Origin: CAXBCP01 sp038120765
GTDB lineage: Bacteria; Pseudomonadota; Alphaproteobacteria; MPNO01; UBA830
NCBI GenBank assembly: GCA_038120765.1
Contig: JAYOMI010000002.1
Location: 34,516-98,515 of the forward strand
Length of the DNA stretch: 64,000 nucleotides
Reading direction: 5' to 3'
Below, piece after piece: positions 9,173 to 17,377 of this stretch. A program made the translations under genes and the position numbers. The number at the start of each line of letters is the position of its first letter. The first letter of the stretch is position 1. The notes beneath the pieces were generated by a model. It did not search any database. It saw nothing but the letters and a program-made list of their open reading frames with translations, and had not been told where the DNA came from.

Positions 9173-9868
9173 ATGGACAAAAACCGCCCTACTCCCCCGA
9201 AAAACATCGATTCCAGCGCCATCGACACCTGGATATTCGATCTCGACAACACGCTTTACCGCACCAGCCCGGCTATGCTGGCCCAGATCGACCACCTGAT
9301 GGGGTCCTTCATCAGCGATTTCCTGAACGTCGATCGCGCGGAAGCCCGCCTGATACAGAAGGGATATTTCCGCACCCACGGGTTGACCCTGCGCGGCCTG
9401 ATGCTGGAACACAGCCTCGATCCGCAGGACTATATCGCCCATCTGTCGCAGCTCGACCTGTCCGAAGTCGCGCCCGATCCGGAGCTGGCGGATACGCTGA
9501 ACCGGCTCGGCGGCCGGAAGATCATCTATACCAACGCTTTTACCGAGCACACACGCGAGGTGATGGAGCGTATCGGCATCACGGCGCATTTCGACGCCGT
9601 CTACGACATCGGGGATGCCGATTACGTCCCGAAACCGGCGATCGATTCCTATCGGCGTCTCTGCGACCTGCACGACGTCGATCCGACGCGGGCGGTGATG
9701 GTCGAGGATATTGCCCGAAATCTGGAACCGGCGGCCGAGCTGGGGATGACCACAGTCTGGGTGCGGACGGAGACGAGCTGGGCGAAGGACGTCACGGAAA
9801 CGGATCATATCGACCATATCACCGATGATCTGACGGCCTGGCTGCGAAATGTGGGAAATAGCGGCTGA
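9173..9868 (+). CDS. HAD-family pyrimidine 5'-nucleotidase (Sdt1/PHM8-like)
   Basis: This 231-residue HAD hydrolase has motif I FDLDNTLYR (nucleophile and acid/base Asp), motif II IIYTNA and a late motif with KP and VMVEDIARN. The combination LDNTLY plus EDIARNL is typical of the pyrimidine 5'-nucleotidase branch. Substrate is inferred from family only. It stands alone upstream of dapD-dapE, a neighbourhood often seen in alphaproteobacteria. The ATG at 9173 comes about 100 bases after the divergent EAL gene. Confidence 0.82.
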   Translation: MDKNRPTPPKNIDSSAIDTWIFDLDNTLYRTSPAMLAQIDHLMGSFISDFLNVDRAEARLIQKGYFRTHGLTLRGLMLEHSLDPQDYIAHLSQLDLSEVAPDPELADTLNRLGGRKIIYTNAFTEHTREVMERIGITAHFDAVYDIGDADYVPKPAIDSYRRLCDLHDVDPTRAVMVEDIARNLEPAAELGMTTVWVRTETSWAKDVTETDHIDHITDDLTAWLRNVGNSG

Positions 9869-9872
9869 GCCG

Positions 9873-9902
9873 TTTCCACGGTCGATCAAAATGCTCTATA
9901 TT
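9873..9902 (+). promoter_or_regulatory. Possible sigma-70-like promoter for dapD
   Basis: TTTCCA (9873-9878) and TATATT (9897-9902) are 18 bases apart and end 34 bases before the dapD ATG. The -10 box is good and the -35 box is weak. Confidence 0.4.
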
Positions 9903-9936
9903 CCTGCCGGAAATTCAGGCACAGGGCTAAAAAAAC

Positions 9937-10794
9937 ATGAACGATACAGCACTCGAACAATCCATTGACCAGGCGTGGGAAGACCGCGATTCGATAACGC
10001 CGCAGATCACGGGTGCCGCGCGCGATGCAATCGAAGCGGCCCTGGAAGGACTTGATTCGGGCAAGCTTCGGGTCGCCGAGAAAGGCGCCGGCGGCTGGAC
10101 CGTCAACCAGTGGCTTAAAAAAGCCGTGCTGCTGTCGTTCCGTATCTACGACATGGCCCCGCTGCCGGGCGGACCGTCTTTCCCGGGTCTCGGGGAAAGC
10201 GCCTGGTTCGACAAGGTACCGTCGAAATTCGCCGGATGGGATGAAGAAAAATTCCGCGCAGCCGGATTCCGTACCGTTCCGAACTGCACCGTGCGCCGGT
10301 CGGCCTTTCTCGCCCCGAACGTGATCGTGATGCCGAGCTTCGTGAACCTCGGCGCCTATGTCGATTCCGGCACGATGGTCGATACCTGGGCGACGATCGG
10401 GTCCTGCGCGCAGATCGGCAAGGACTGTCATATTTCGGGCGGCGTCGGCATCGGCGGCGTTCTGGAGCCGCTTCAGGCCGATCCGGTCATCATCGAGGAC
10501 AACTGCTTCATCGGCGCCCGGTCCGAGGTCGCCGAGGGAGTGATCGTCGAAGAGGGCTCGGTGCTGTCCATGGGCGTGTTCCTCGGTCAGTCGACCAAGA
10601 TCATCGACCGGGCGACCGGCGAAATCCACATGGGCCGCGTCCCCTCCTATTCGGTCGTCGTCCCGGGCAGCCTGCCGGGCAAACCGCTGCCCGACGGCAG
10701 CCCCGGCCCCAGCCTGTACTGCGCCGTGATCGTCAAACGGGTGGATGAGCAGACCCGGTCCAAGACGTCGATCAACGATCTGCTGCGGGACTGA
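9937..10794 (+). CDS. dapD: 2,3,4,5-tetrahydropyridine-2,6-dicarboxylate N-succinyltransferase
   Basis: DapD transfers succinyl from succinyl-CoA to tetrahydrodipicolinate in the succinylase branch of lysine/meso-DAP synthesis. At 285 residues it is of standard length. The left-handed beta-helix hexapeptide region is clear (VIVMPSFVNLGAYVDSGTMV, CHISGGVGIGGVLEP, IIEDNCFIGARSEVAEG), and the N-terminal segment GGWTVNQWLKKAVLLSFR is family-specific. The downstream dapE frame overlaps its stop codon, so the two are probably translationally coupled. Confidence 0.96.
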   Translation: MNDTALEQSIDQAWEDRDSITPQITGAARDAIEAALEGLDSGKLRVAEKGAGGWTVNQWLKKAVLLSFRIYDMAPLPGGPSFPGLGESAWFDKVPSKFAGWDEEKFRAAGFRTVPNCTVRRSAFLAPNVIVMPSFVNLGAYVDSGTMVDTWATIGSCAQIGKDCHISGGVGIGGVLEPLQADPVIIEDNCFIGARSEVAEGVIVEEGSVLSMGVFLGQSTKIIDRATGEIHMGRVPSYSVVVPGSLPGKPLPDGSPGPSLYCAVIVKRVDEQTRSKTSINDLLRD

Positions 10795-11945
10795 TCGCCA
10801 TCGTTGACGCCGTTGAACTTTCCCGAGACCTGATCCGCTGTCCGAGCATTACGCCGGCGGACGCGGGCGCCCTCGATGTCTTGCAGGCCGCGCTTGAAGG
10901 CCTCGGATTCGTCTGCCACCGTCTGAGATTCTCGGATACCGACACGCCGGATATCGACAATCTGTATGCCCGGTTCGGCACCGATGCGCCGAATTTCTGC
11001 TTTGCCGGACATACGGACGTCGTGCCGCTGGGCAATCCGGATTCCTGGTCGGTCGATCCGTTCGGGGCAGAAATTATCGACGACGTGCTGTATGGCCGTG
11101 GGGCAACCGACATGAAATGCGCGGTGGGCGCGTTCGTCGAGGCAGCGTCGCGCGCCATCGCCGCCGGCACTGTGTGCGGATCGATCAGCCTGCTGATCAC
11201 GGGCGACGAAGAAGGCCCCGCGGTCAACGGCACCACCAAGGTTCTCGACTGGATGGCAGAGAATGGCGAGGTCATTGACGTCTGCCTGGTGGGCGAGCCG
11301 ACGAACCCGCTGAAACTCGGCGAGATGATAAAGATCGGGCGGCGTGGCAGCATGACGGGCACGCTCACCGTCACCGGCGTGCAGGGACATACCGCTTACC
11401 CGCACCTCGCCGACAATCCCCTGCCCCGGCTGATCGCCATCCTCGATGCGCTCGCCAACACGAAACTGGATGACGGCACGGATCACTTCCAGCCGTCGAA
11501 CCTGCAGCTGACCACGATCGACACGGGCAACCCGGCAACCAACGTCACGCCCGCCCAGGCGACGGCAGGTTTCAATATCCGTTTCAACGATCTCCATACC
11601 GGTGCGAGCCTGACCGACTGGCTGCACGAACAATGCCGGGCGGTCGGCGGACAATACGATCTCGACGTCAAGATATCGGGTGAAGCGTTCCTGACCCCGC
11701 CGGGAGACTTCAGCGCGCTGATGTCGCGGGTGGTCAAGGATGTCACCGGCGTCGAGCCCGAGCTCAGCACGTCGGGCGGCACGTCGGATGCCCGGTTCAT
11801 CAAGGATTACTGCCCGGTCGCGGAATTCGGCCTGGTCGGCCAGACCATGCACAAGGTAGACGAACGGATCGCCGTTTCGGACATTCGCGCGCTGGCCGAC
11901 ATTTACGCGGCGATCCTCGACGGATATTTCACGGCGCGCGGTTAA
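10791..11945 (+). CDS. dapE: Succinyl-diaminopimelate desuccinylase, apparent CTG start
   Basis: This M20-family zinc hydrolase removes succinate from N-succinyl-LL-DAP. Metal-site motifs are GHTDVVPLG, GRGATDMKCAVGAF and GDEEGPA, then EPTNP, with GGTSDARF near the end. The frame is open from 10749 and shows the conserved N-terminus VELSRDLIRCPSITPADAG before any ATG, GTG or TTG. The first standard start, TTG at 10881, would remove about 30 conserved residues. CTG at 10791 overlaps the dapD stop (CTGA), mimicking the usual ATGA coupling, and ATC at 10800 is another option. I annotate from the CTG (384 residues) and treat the exact start as uncertain. Confidence 0.85.
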   Translation: MIAIVDAVELSRDLIRCPSITPADAGALDVLQAALEGLGFVCHRLRFSDTDTPDIDNLYARFGTDAPNFCFAGHTDVVPLGNPDSWSVDPFGAEIIDDVLYGRGATDMKCAVGAFVEAASRAIAAGTVCGSISLLITGDEEGPAVNGTTKVLDWMAENGEVIDVCLVGEPTNPLKLGEMIKIGRRGSMTGTLTVTGVQGHTAYPHLADNPLPRLIAILDALANTKLDDGTDHFQPSNLQLTTIDTGNPATNVTPAQATAGFNIRFNDLHTGASLTDWLHEQCRAVGGQYDLDVKISGEAFLTPPGDFSALMSRVVKDVTGVEPELSTSGGTSDARFIKDYCPVAEFGLVGQTMHKVDERIAVSDIRALADIYAAILDGYFTARG

Positions 11946-11953
11946 GCGCCGGC

Positions 11954-12532
11954 ATGGCCAGCATCCGCGAAATTTCCGTCGCGCTCTATGGCGCGTGGCG
12001 CCTGGCGTCGCTCGACCGCGCGGGCGCTCATTTCTTCGAAAATACCCCGGCGGCGTTCTGGAAATCGTTCAATGCCGCCTGGCTTGCCTTGCCGGGCTAC
12101 ACGCTTCTGGTGCTGCTGGGCTTTACGGAGCACCCGGTGGATGCGGGGGCGTTCCGCATCCTGTCGGTCGAACTGATTACCTATGTAATCGGCTGGGTGG
12201 CGTTCCCGCTGGTCATGGTCGCCTTCACGGATACGGTAAAAGCCGACCGGAATTATTTCCGGTTTGTCACGGCCTGGAACTGGGCCATCGTCCTCCAGGC
12301 TTATCTTTTTCTCGGCGTCTCGGCCTTTTCGGCGAGCGGCACCGTGCCGGAAGGGCTCGGCGCGCTGATCATCCTGGTCGCGACATTCGCGATATTTTTC
12401 TATCAGGGCTTTATCGCCAGAACGATGCTGGATGTAACGCTCCCCGTCGCCGTTCTGGTCGTCGTGATTGATTTCACGATTGCCGTCGGCCTCAGCCTTG
12501 TCAGCCGTTCAATGTATCTGTCGGTCGCCTGA
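11954..12532 (+). CDS. Hypothetical multi-spanning membrane protein
   Basis: I do not recognise this 192-residue protein as a named family. A short N-terminal cytoplasmic region (REISVALYGAWRLASLD) is followed by about five hydrophobic stretches, including YTLLVLLGF, ITYVIGWVAFPLVMVAF, WAIVLQAYLFLGVSAF, LGALIILVATFAIFFYQG and VAVLVVVIDFTIAVGL. It starts eight bases after dapE and probably shares its transcript. Its context suggests nothing more specific than an inner-membrane location. Confidence 0.7.
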   Translation: MASIREISVALYGAWRLASLDRAGAHFFENTPAAFWKSFNAAWLALPGYTLLVLLGFTEHPVDAGAFRILSVELITYVIGWVAFPLVMVAFTDTVKADRNYFRFVTAWNWAIVLQAYLFLGVSAFSASGTVPEGLGALIILVATFAIFFYQGFIARTMLDVTLPVAVLVVVIDFTIAVGLSLVSRSMYLSVA

Positions 12533-12555
12533 CAACCTGCGCCCCGGCGCTGCAT

Positions 12556-13302
12556 TCAGTCGTCCGGATATCCCACGGACACCAGCGCCAATCCCTCTGG
12601 CGGCGCCGTGGCGCCCGCCGCCGCGCGGTCCCGGGCTTCCAGTGCCGCCGACACGTCATCGGCGGTCAGTCTTCCCGCGCCGACCCGTTCCAGCGTGCCG
12701 ACGATATTGCGTACCTGGTGATGCAGGAACGACCGTCCACGGGCATGAAAATGAATCTCGTCGCCTGCCCGGCGCACATCGAACACATCGAGCGTCTTTA
12801 CCGGCGATTTCGCCTGGCACGCGGTGGCCCGGAAGCTGGTGAAGTCATGGGTTCCGATGAGGCGTTGGGCGGCGTGATGCATGGCGTCGGCATCGAGCGG
12901 CCAGGGGATATGCCATACCCGCCCCAGATCGACGGCCGGCGGCGGCCGTCGATTGAGAATCCGATAGAGATAGACCCGCTCGCAGGCCGAAATCCGCGCG
13001 TGAAAGCCTTCCGGCGCAATCCGCGCCTCGAGGACCGAAATCGGCTCGTCACGGAGATGGGCGTTAATCGCATCGCGCACGGTGTCGGCGGTCGTCGGCC
13101 GCTCGATATCGATGTGCGCCACCTGGCCGAAGGCGTGCACGCCGGCATCCGTGCGCCCCGCCCCGTAGACCCGGGTATGCTCCCCGCAGAAGCTGAACAC
13201 GGCCTCTTCGATTGCCTGCTGCACGGAGGGACCGTTCTTCTGGCGCTGCCAGCCGACATAGGGACCGCCGTCATATTCGATGAGGACCCGCCAGCGGGTC
13301 AT
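12556..13302 (-). CDS. truA: tRNA pseudouridine(38-40) synthase TruA
   Basis: TruA converts uridines 38-40 of the tRNA anticodon arm to pseudouridine. The 248-residue protein opens with the family start RVLIEYDGGPYVGWQRQ and has the catalytic Asp in GRTDAGVHAFGQ, plus RGRSFLHHQVRNIVG near the C-terminus. Its start overlaps the end of fmt by four bases, making def-fmt-truA one operon. Confidence 0.95.
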   Translation of the reverse strand: MTRWRVLIEYDGGPYVGWQRQKNGPSVQQAIEEAVFSFCGEHTRVYGAGRTDAGVHAFGQVAHIDIERPTTADTVRDAINAHLRDEPISVLEARIAPEGFHARISACERVYLYRILNRRPPPAVDLGRVWHIPWPLDADAMHHAAQRLIGTHDFTSFRATACQAKSPVKTLDVFDVRRAGDEIHFHARGRSFLHHQVRNIVGTLERVGAGRLTADDVSAALEARDRAAAGATAPPEGLALVSVGYPDD

Positions 13303-14204
13303 TGCAGAACGGTTCCTGCCGGGACCGGATTGCCGCGCACGTATTCGTCCGCGGCCATCGCCGATTTACCGGCGCGCTGTACCCGCTCAAGCCGGAGCGC
13401 CCCGTCGCCGCAGGCGACGGTGAGCGGCGCGTCGATCACCGCCCCGGGCGCGCCCGACCCCGGCACCGGCGTTGCTGCCAGCACGCGCAGGCGCGCATCG
13501 TCCCGCTCGCACCAGACACCCGGCCACGGGTTCAGCGCGCGGATTTTCAGATCGAGGGCCGCCGCGCTCTCGGTCCAGTCGATCCGGCCTTCCGCCCGGT
13601 CGAGCTTCGGCGCATAGGTCGCACCGTCTTCCGGTTGCGGCACCGGTGACGGGAAATCGCCCGACAGGACCTGCACGACCAGGTCCCCGCCGAGTGCCGC
13701 GAGCGCGTCGTGCAGCTCTGCCGCCGTGGTTTTGTCGCCGATGGGGACCCTTGCCGATGCCAGCATGGCCCCGGTATCGAGCCCTTCATCCATCTGCATG
13801 ATGGTGACGCCGGTTTCGGTATCGCCGGCGAGGATCGCCCGCTGGATGGGCGCGGCCCCGCGCCAGCGCGGCAGCAGCGAGGCGTGAATGTTTATACAGC
13901 CGAGAGACGGCGCATTGAGGACCGCTTTGGGCAGGATAAGCCCGTAGGCGGCGACGACGGCGACATCCGCGTCGAGCGCGGCGAACGCCGCCTGGGCGCC
14001 GGCATCCTTCAGGCTGGCGGGGTATCTGACCTCTATCCCGTGCTCCTCGGCAAAGACCTGGACGGGGGACGGCTTTTCCCTGTGGCCGCGCCCGGCGGGC
14101 CGCGGCGGCTGGGAATAGACGCAGATCACGTCGTGACCGGCGTCGATAAGCGCGGCGAGTGCCGGGACCGCGAAATCCGGCGTCCCCATAAAGATCAGAC
14201 GCAT
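13299..14204 (-). CDS. fmt: Methionyl-tRNA formyltransferase
   Basis: Fmt formylates initiator Met-tRNA with 10-formyl-THF. The 301-residue product starts MRLIFMGTPDFAVPAL and has the catalytic Asn/His region INIHASLLPRWRGAAPIQ with the following GVTIMQMDEGLDTG. The C-terminal OB-like domain is present (KIRALNPWPGVW). It lies 12 bases downstream of def and overlaps truA by four bases. Confidence 0.96.
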   Translation of the reverse strand: MRLIFMGTPDFAVPALAALIDAGHDVICVYSQPPRPAGRGHREKPSPVQVFAEEHGIEVRYPASLKDAGAQAAFAALDADVAVVAAYGLILPKAVLNAPSLGCINIHASLLPRWRGAAPIQRAILAGDTETGVTIMQMDEGLDTGAMLASARVPIGDKTTAAELHDALAALGGDLVVQVLSGDFPSPVPQPEDGATYAPKLDRAEGRIDWTESAAALDLKIRALNPWPGVWCERDDARLRVLAATPVPGSGAPGAVIDAPLTVACGDGALRLERVQRAGKSAMAADEYVRGNPVPAGTVLQ

Positions 14205-14216
14205 TGGGAGTCTCCC

Positions 14217-14741
14217 TCAGGCGCCGGCGCTGACGTCTTGTTTCTTGAGCTTGGTGAGCTTGCGCATGATCATACCGCGTTTGAGCTTCGAGATATGGTC
14301 GACAAACAGGATGCCGTCGAGATGGTCCATCTCGTGCTGGATGCAGGTCGCGAGAAACCCGTCCATATCCTGTTCCCGAATCTCGTTCTCTCGGTCGAGA
14401 TAGCGCACGCGGACGCGTTCGGGCCGTTTTACCTCGGCATAGTGCTCCGGCAGGGACAGGCAGCCTTCTTCGAAGACGCTGCGCTCGCTGGATGCGTCGA
14501 TAATTTCGGGGTTTGCCATCTGCATCGGCTGCGGCGGCTCCCCCGAGCGCGCGACATCGGCGACGATCACCCGTTTGGACACACCCACCTGCGGCGCCGC
14601 CAGACCGACGCCGGGGGCGGCATACATGGTTTCCAGCATGTCATCCATGAGCCGCCGGATATCGTCATCGACAGCGTCGATGCGCGATGCAACGGTTTTG
14701 AGGCGCGGATCGGGCGCGGTGATGATGGGCAGCAGGGCCAT
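14217..14741 (-). CDS. def: Peptide deformylase
   Basis: This Fe/Zn hydrolase removes the formyl group from nascent proteins, pairing functionally with fmt just downstream. All three family motifs are visible in the 174-residue protein: GVGLAAPQVG, EEGCLSLPE (metal Cys) and QHEMDHLDG (HExxH). I use the ATG at 14741, which gives MALLPIITAPDPRLK. A TTG seven codons upstream is in frame but unlikely. It is the first gene of the def-fmt-truA operon and is divergent from rmuC. Confidence 0.95.
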   Translation of the reverse strand: MALLPIITAPDPRLKTVASRIDAVDDDIRRLMDDMLETMYAAPGVGLAAPQVGVSKRVIVADVARSGEPPQPMQMANPEIIDASSERSVFEEGCLSLPEHYAEVKRPERVRVRYLDRENEIREQDMDGFLATCIQHEMDHLDGILFVDHISKLKRGMIMRKLTKLKKQDVSAGA

Positions 14742-14884
14742 CGGGACGAAATACCTTATCAATAGAAAGCGTTAGGTATGCGGTTGCGCCCGCAGGGTCA
14801 AGTCCGGGCTTTGCCCGATATCGGACATGCCGGCGGTCCCATGCGATTCGCCACTGCCCTGCAGGTTCGTGTTATGTTCCGTTG

Positions 14885-16054
14885 ATGGAACCTGTCACGA
14901 TTATCGCGCTGTTCATCGCTGCCGCCGCCCTCGGCGTCATGGCATTCGTCCTGCTTCGCGGCAACGGCCGCAATAGCGGCCGGGCGGACGAACAGGCAGA
15001 GCAGATGACGCGAATGACCGAACGGCTGGTCGCCGCCCAGGCGGAACTGGCCGGGCGCCTGTCGCAGATCGCCGAGGCCGATGCCGCGAGCCAGAAAGCC
15101 CTGTCGGAACGCCTGCAGAATCAGGAAATCGCGATCACCAAGACGCTCGAAGCGCGGCTTGCCGACGTCACCAGGAAAGTCGGGGAGTCGCTTCAGCAGT
15201 CCAGCGTCAAATCGTCGGAAACGATGAGCAAGCTTCAGGAACGCCTGGCGGTGATCGACGTCGCCCAGAAAAACATCACCGGGCTTTCCGAACAGGTGGT
15301 CCAGCTGCAGGACGTGCTGTCCAACCGGCATGCCCGCGGCGCCTTTGGCGAGGTGCAGTTGCAGGATCTGGTGCAGTCCGCCCTGCCGCCGTCGGCCTAT
15401 TCCTTCCAACAGACCCTGAGCAGTGGCAAACGCGCCGACTGCCTGCTGATGCTGCCCAACCCGCCGGGGGCGATCGTGGTCGATGCGAAGTTCCCGCTGG
15501 AAAGCTATCACGCGTTGCGTAACGCGAAGGACGACAATGCCAGGACCCAGTATTCCCGCGCCTTTGCGGCAGATGTCCTGAAACATGTGCGCGATATTGC
15601 CGACCGCTATATCGTGCCGGGGGAAACCGCTGAATCCGCCCTGATGTTCCTGCCGTCCGAAGCGGTCTATGCGGAGCTTTACGCCAACCATCCGGCGACG
15701 GTCGAAAAATCCCATCGTGCGAAGGTATGGATCGTGTCGCCGACCACGCTGATGGCGACCCTCAACACGATCCGCGCCGTCCTCAAGGACGCATCGATGC
15801 AGGAACAGGCCGGCGTCATCCAGACCGAAGTCCGCAAGATGCTGATCGATGTGGGACGGATCGACGAACGCGTCGGCAATCTGAAGAAACACTTCAGGCA
15901 GGCCGAAAAAGACATCGGCGAAATCGAAATTTCAACCGGCAAGGTCATGAGCCGGGGCGAAAAGATCGAGCAGATCGAGCTTGGCGAAGGTGCCGAGATG
16001 GACGAGATCGCGGCTGGCGCCGAGATACACGCGCTTGAACGCGGTAACGGCTGA
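14885..16054 (+). CDS. rmuC: DNA recombination protein RmuC
   Basis: RmuC-family proteins limit DNA inversions and carry a nuclease-like fold. The 389-residue product has one N-terminal membrane segment (about residues 3-24), a long coiled coil (about 35-140) and the RmuC core with ARGAFGEVQLQDLVQ, VVDAKFPLESY and FLPSEAVYAEL. The TTG three bases upstream is in frame, but the ATG at 14885 is more natural. It is divergent from def and stands alone. Confidence 0.92.
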   Translation: MEPVTIIALFIAAAALGVMAFVLLRGNGRNSGRADEQAEQMTRMTERLVAAQAELAGRLSQIAEADAASQKALSERLQNQEIAITKTLEARLADVTRKVGESLQQSSVKSSETMSKLQERLAVIDVAQKNITGLSEQVVQLQDVLSNRHARGAFGEVQLQDLVQSALPPSAYSFQQTLSSGKRADCLLMLPNPPGAIVVDAKFPLESYHALRNAKDDNARTQYSRAFAADVLKHVRDIADRYIVPGETAESALMFLPSEAVYAELYANHPATVEKSHRAKVWIVSPTTLMATLNTIRAVLKDASMQEQAGVIQTEVRKMLIDVGRIDERVGNLKKHFRQAEKDIGEIEISTGKVMSRGEKIEQIELGEGAEMDEIAAGAEIHALERGNG

Positions 16055-16195
16055 GCCATCCCGCGAACATCAGCCGCCGTCGCGGAGAACGGAAACCGGG
16101 CAGCGCGAAGTCGGCGGCCTCTCTTGCATCGCGGATAGGGAACTGGAAAACTCCCCGCACCAGAAATCACCGTAACGAAACCGAGGAGAGTACCA

Positions 16196-16618
16196 ATGGC
16201 CGAGACTTCCGCTTCCCTGAAACTGACCCATGAAGGCGCCCTTGCGGCCCTGAATGCCGGGATCGCGAAAGCGACCGCGATGGGTCAGCCGCAATGCATT
16301 TCCGTCGTCGATGCCGGCGGGCACCTGCTGGCATTCGTCCGCATGGACGGCGCGTTCCACATGTCGCTTGAAACATCCCTGCGCAAGGCCAAGACCGCCG
16401 CCTGTTACGGCGCGCCGACGGGCGGGATGCAGGATGACGTCGCCATCAAACTCGCCCTCGGCACCGACGGCCAGCGGATCAATCTGCCGGGCGGGCTGCC
16501 GATTATCGTGGACGGTCACTGCATCGGCGCCGTCGGCGTGGGGTCCGGCTCGGGCGCCCAGGACCGAGAGGTCGCGGTAGAGGCGATCGCCGCCATCCCC
16601 GGCAGCGAGACCTTCTGA
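16196..16618 (+). CDS. GlcG/HbpS family (DUF336) heme-binding-like protein
   Basis: This 140-residue cytoplasmic protein of the GlcG/HbpS family has no signal peptide. Family features are the N-terminal helix ALAALNAGIAKATA, CISVVDAGGHLLAFVRMDGA, the SLRKAKTAA helix and the C-terminal GLPIIVDGHCIGAVGVGSG. Members are linked to heme or small-molecule binding, but no ligand can be assigned here. A GAGGAG-type site precedes the ATG, and a terminator-like hairpin follows at 16682. Confidence 0.8.
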   Translation: MAETSASLKLTHEGALAALNAGIAKATAMGQPQCISVVDAGGHLLAFVRMDGAFHMSLETSLRKAKTAACYGAPTGGMQDDVAIKLALGTDGQRINLPGGLPIIVDGHCIGAVGVGSGSGAQDREVAVEAIAAIPGSETF

Positions 16619-16681
16619 CCCGCCACCGGCCGGGACGGATTTAACCAGCTCCCGAATACCCCCGCCCGAACCCCGGAAAAT

Positions 16682-16713
16682 CCTGCCGGTGCGCTCCGGC
16701 GGGGGTTAATTTT
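16682..16713 (+). terminator. Terminator-like hairpin after the GlcG-like gene
   Basis: CCTGCCGG (16682-16689) and CCGGCGGG (16696-16703) form an eight-pair stem with one G-U pair and a six-base loop. GGTTAATTTT follows. The T tract is interrupted, so it is a moderate intrinsic terminator. Confidence 0.45.
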
Positions 16714-16787
16714 GGTTAAAATTCAAAAATTTTTACAGATTCATTACCCCGAAAAGCCAAACCCGTGATATTCTGTCTCCCGTCGGC

Positions 16788-16955
16788 GCACCCTGAAATC
16801 AGGGGTGCCGTCCGTTACAGGGATTTGGCCGGAAATCGCTTCCGGCTGAATACAGCAGCAGGATGGGACAGAAGAAAATAGCAATACCGCAGTGACCTCC
16901 CTTCAGCTCAGGAAGGGACGGCCCAGTTAAAATTTGATCTGAACAGGGTATTGCC
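16788..16955 (+). ncRNA. Candidate structured RNA or leader ahead of the zinc-ribbon gene
   Basis: No gene is seen in the 455-base stretch 16619-17073, but it is rich in self-complementary pieces. GCACCCTG/CAGGGGTGC gives a bulged hairpin (16788-16808). GCCGTCC (16807-16813) pairs with GGACGGC (16916-16922), closing a domain of about 115 bases. Inside it are GCCGGAA/TTCCGGC (about 16828-16846) and CCCTTC/GAAGGG (about 16899-16917). GCAATACC (16881-16888) is also fully complementary to GGTATTGC (16947-16954), outside the closed domain. The first hairpin and the closing stem share bases, so alternative folds are possible. I recognise no riboswitch, 6S, SRP or tmRNA motif. Confidence 0.35.
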
Positions 16956-17073
16956 GAAGGCATTGTGCCAATGAGCGCGGGTTTCAATAACAGGCCACTT
17001 TAAAAGGCGGCCGGGACAAAATTACGTACTGAAGACTTACTCACAACCGACGACGCAAAGAGGGAGCCATTAA

Positions 17074-17253
17074 ATGAGCGAATCGAACACCGGTTCATTG
17101 GATGCTGAAGAACTTGTCATGGACCACCGCGCGGCCACTGACGTTCCGACCGACCGCAAATGCATGTCATGCGGTGAAAAATTTGCAAGCGAGGGATGGC
17201 ACAATCGTCTTTGCCTGCGCTGCCGGAAACGCAGCGAGCCTGATTTCGTCTGA
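17074..17253 (+). CDS. Small zinc-ribbon-like protein, 59 residues
   Basis: The frame starts MSESNTGSLDAEELVMD and carries two CxxC knuckles, CMSCGEK (residues 30-33) and CLRCRKR (47-50), separated by 13 residues. This looks like a zinc ribbon, followed by a short tail. A good AGGGAG (17061-17066) lies seven bases before the ATG, and a strong intrinsic terminator follows 20 bases after the stop, so it is a real monocistronic gene. The long upstream leader has RNA structure. Function is unknown; regulator or RNA/protein-binding adaptor are possibilities. Confidence 0.78.
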   Translation: MSESNTGSLDAEELVMDHRAATDVPTDRKCMSCGEKFASEGWHNRLCLRCRKRSEPDFV

Positions 17254-17274
17254 CTTCTGAAATTACGACCCACA

Positions 17275-17307
17275 AAATCCCGGTGCCTGTCACCGGGATT
17301 TTTTTAT
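17275..17307 (+). terminator. Strong intrinsic terminator
   Basis: AAATCCCGGTG (17275-17285) and CACCGGGATTT (17291-17301) form an 11-pair perfect stem with loop CCTGT, followed immediately by a run of T. It ends the zinc-ribbon transcript and insulates the selenoprotein gene. Confidence 0.88.
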
Positions 17308-17377
17308 GGCCGCATTCCGTAATCGGCCGGGGAATGTTAGGCTTGGGGTGTAAACCCTAACCGATGGAGAATTCTGA

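Noticed and set aside
16706..16719. TTAA-N6-TTAA resembling a CtrA box
   Set aside because: Spacing is 6, not the usual 7, and no full box or second site supports it.
16799..16987. 62-codon minus-strand frame in the zinc-ribbon leader
   Set aside because: No ribosome site or similarity, and it overlaps the hairpin-rich region.
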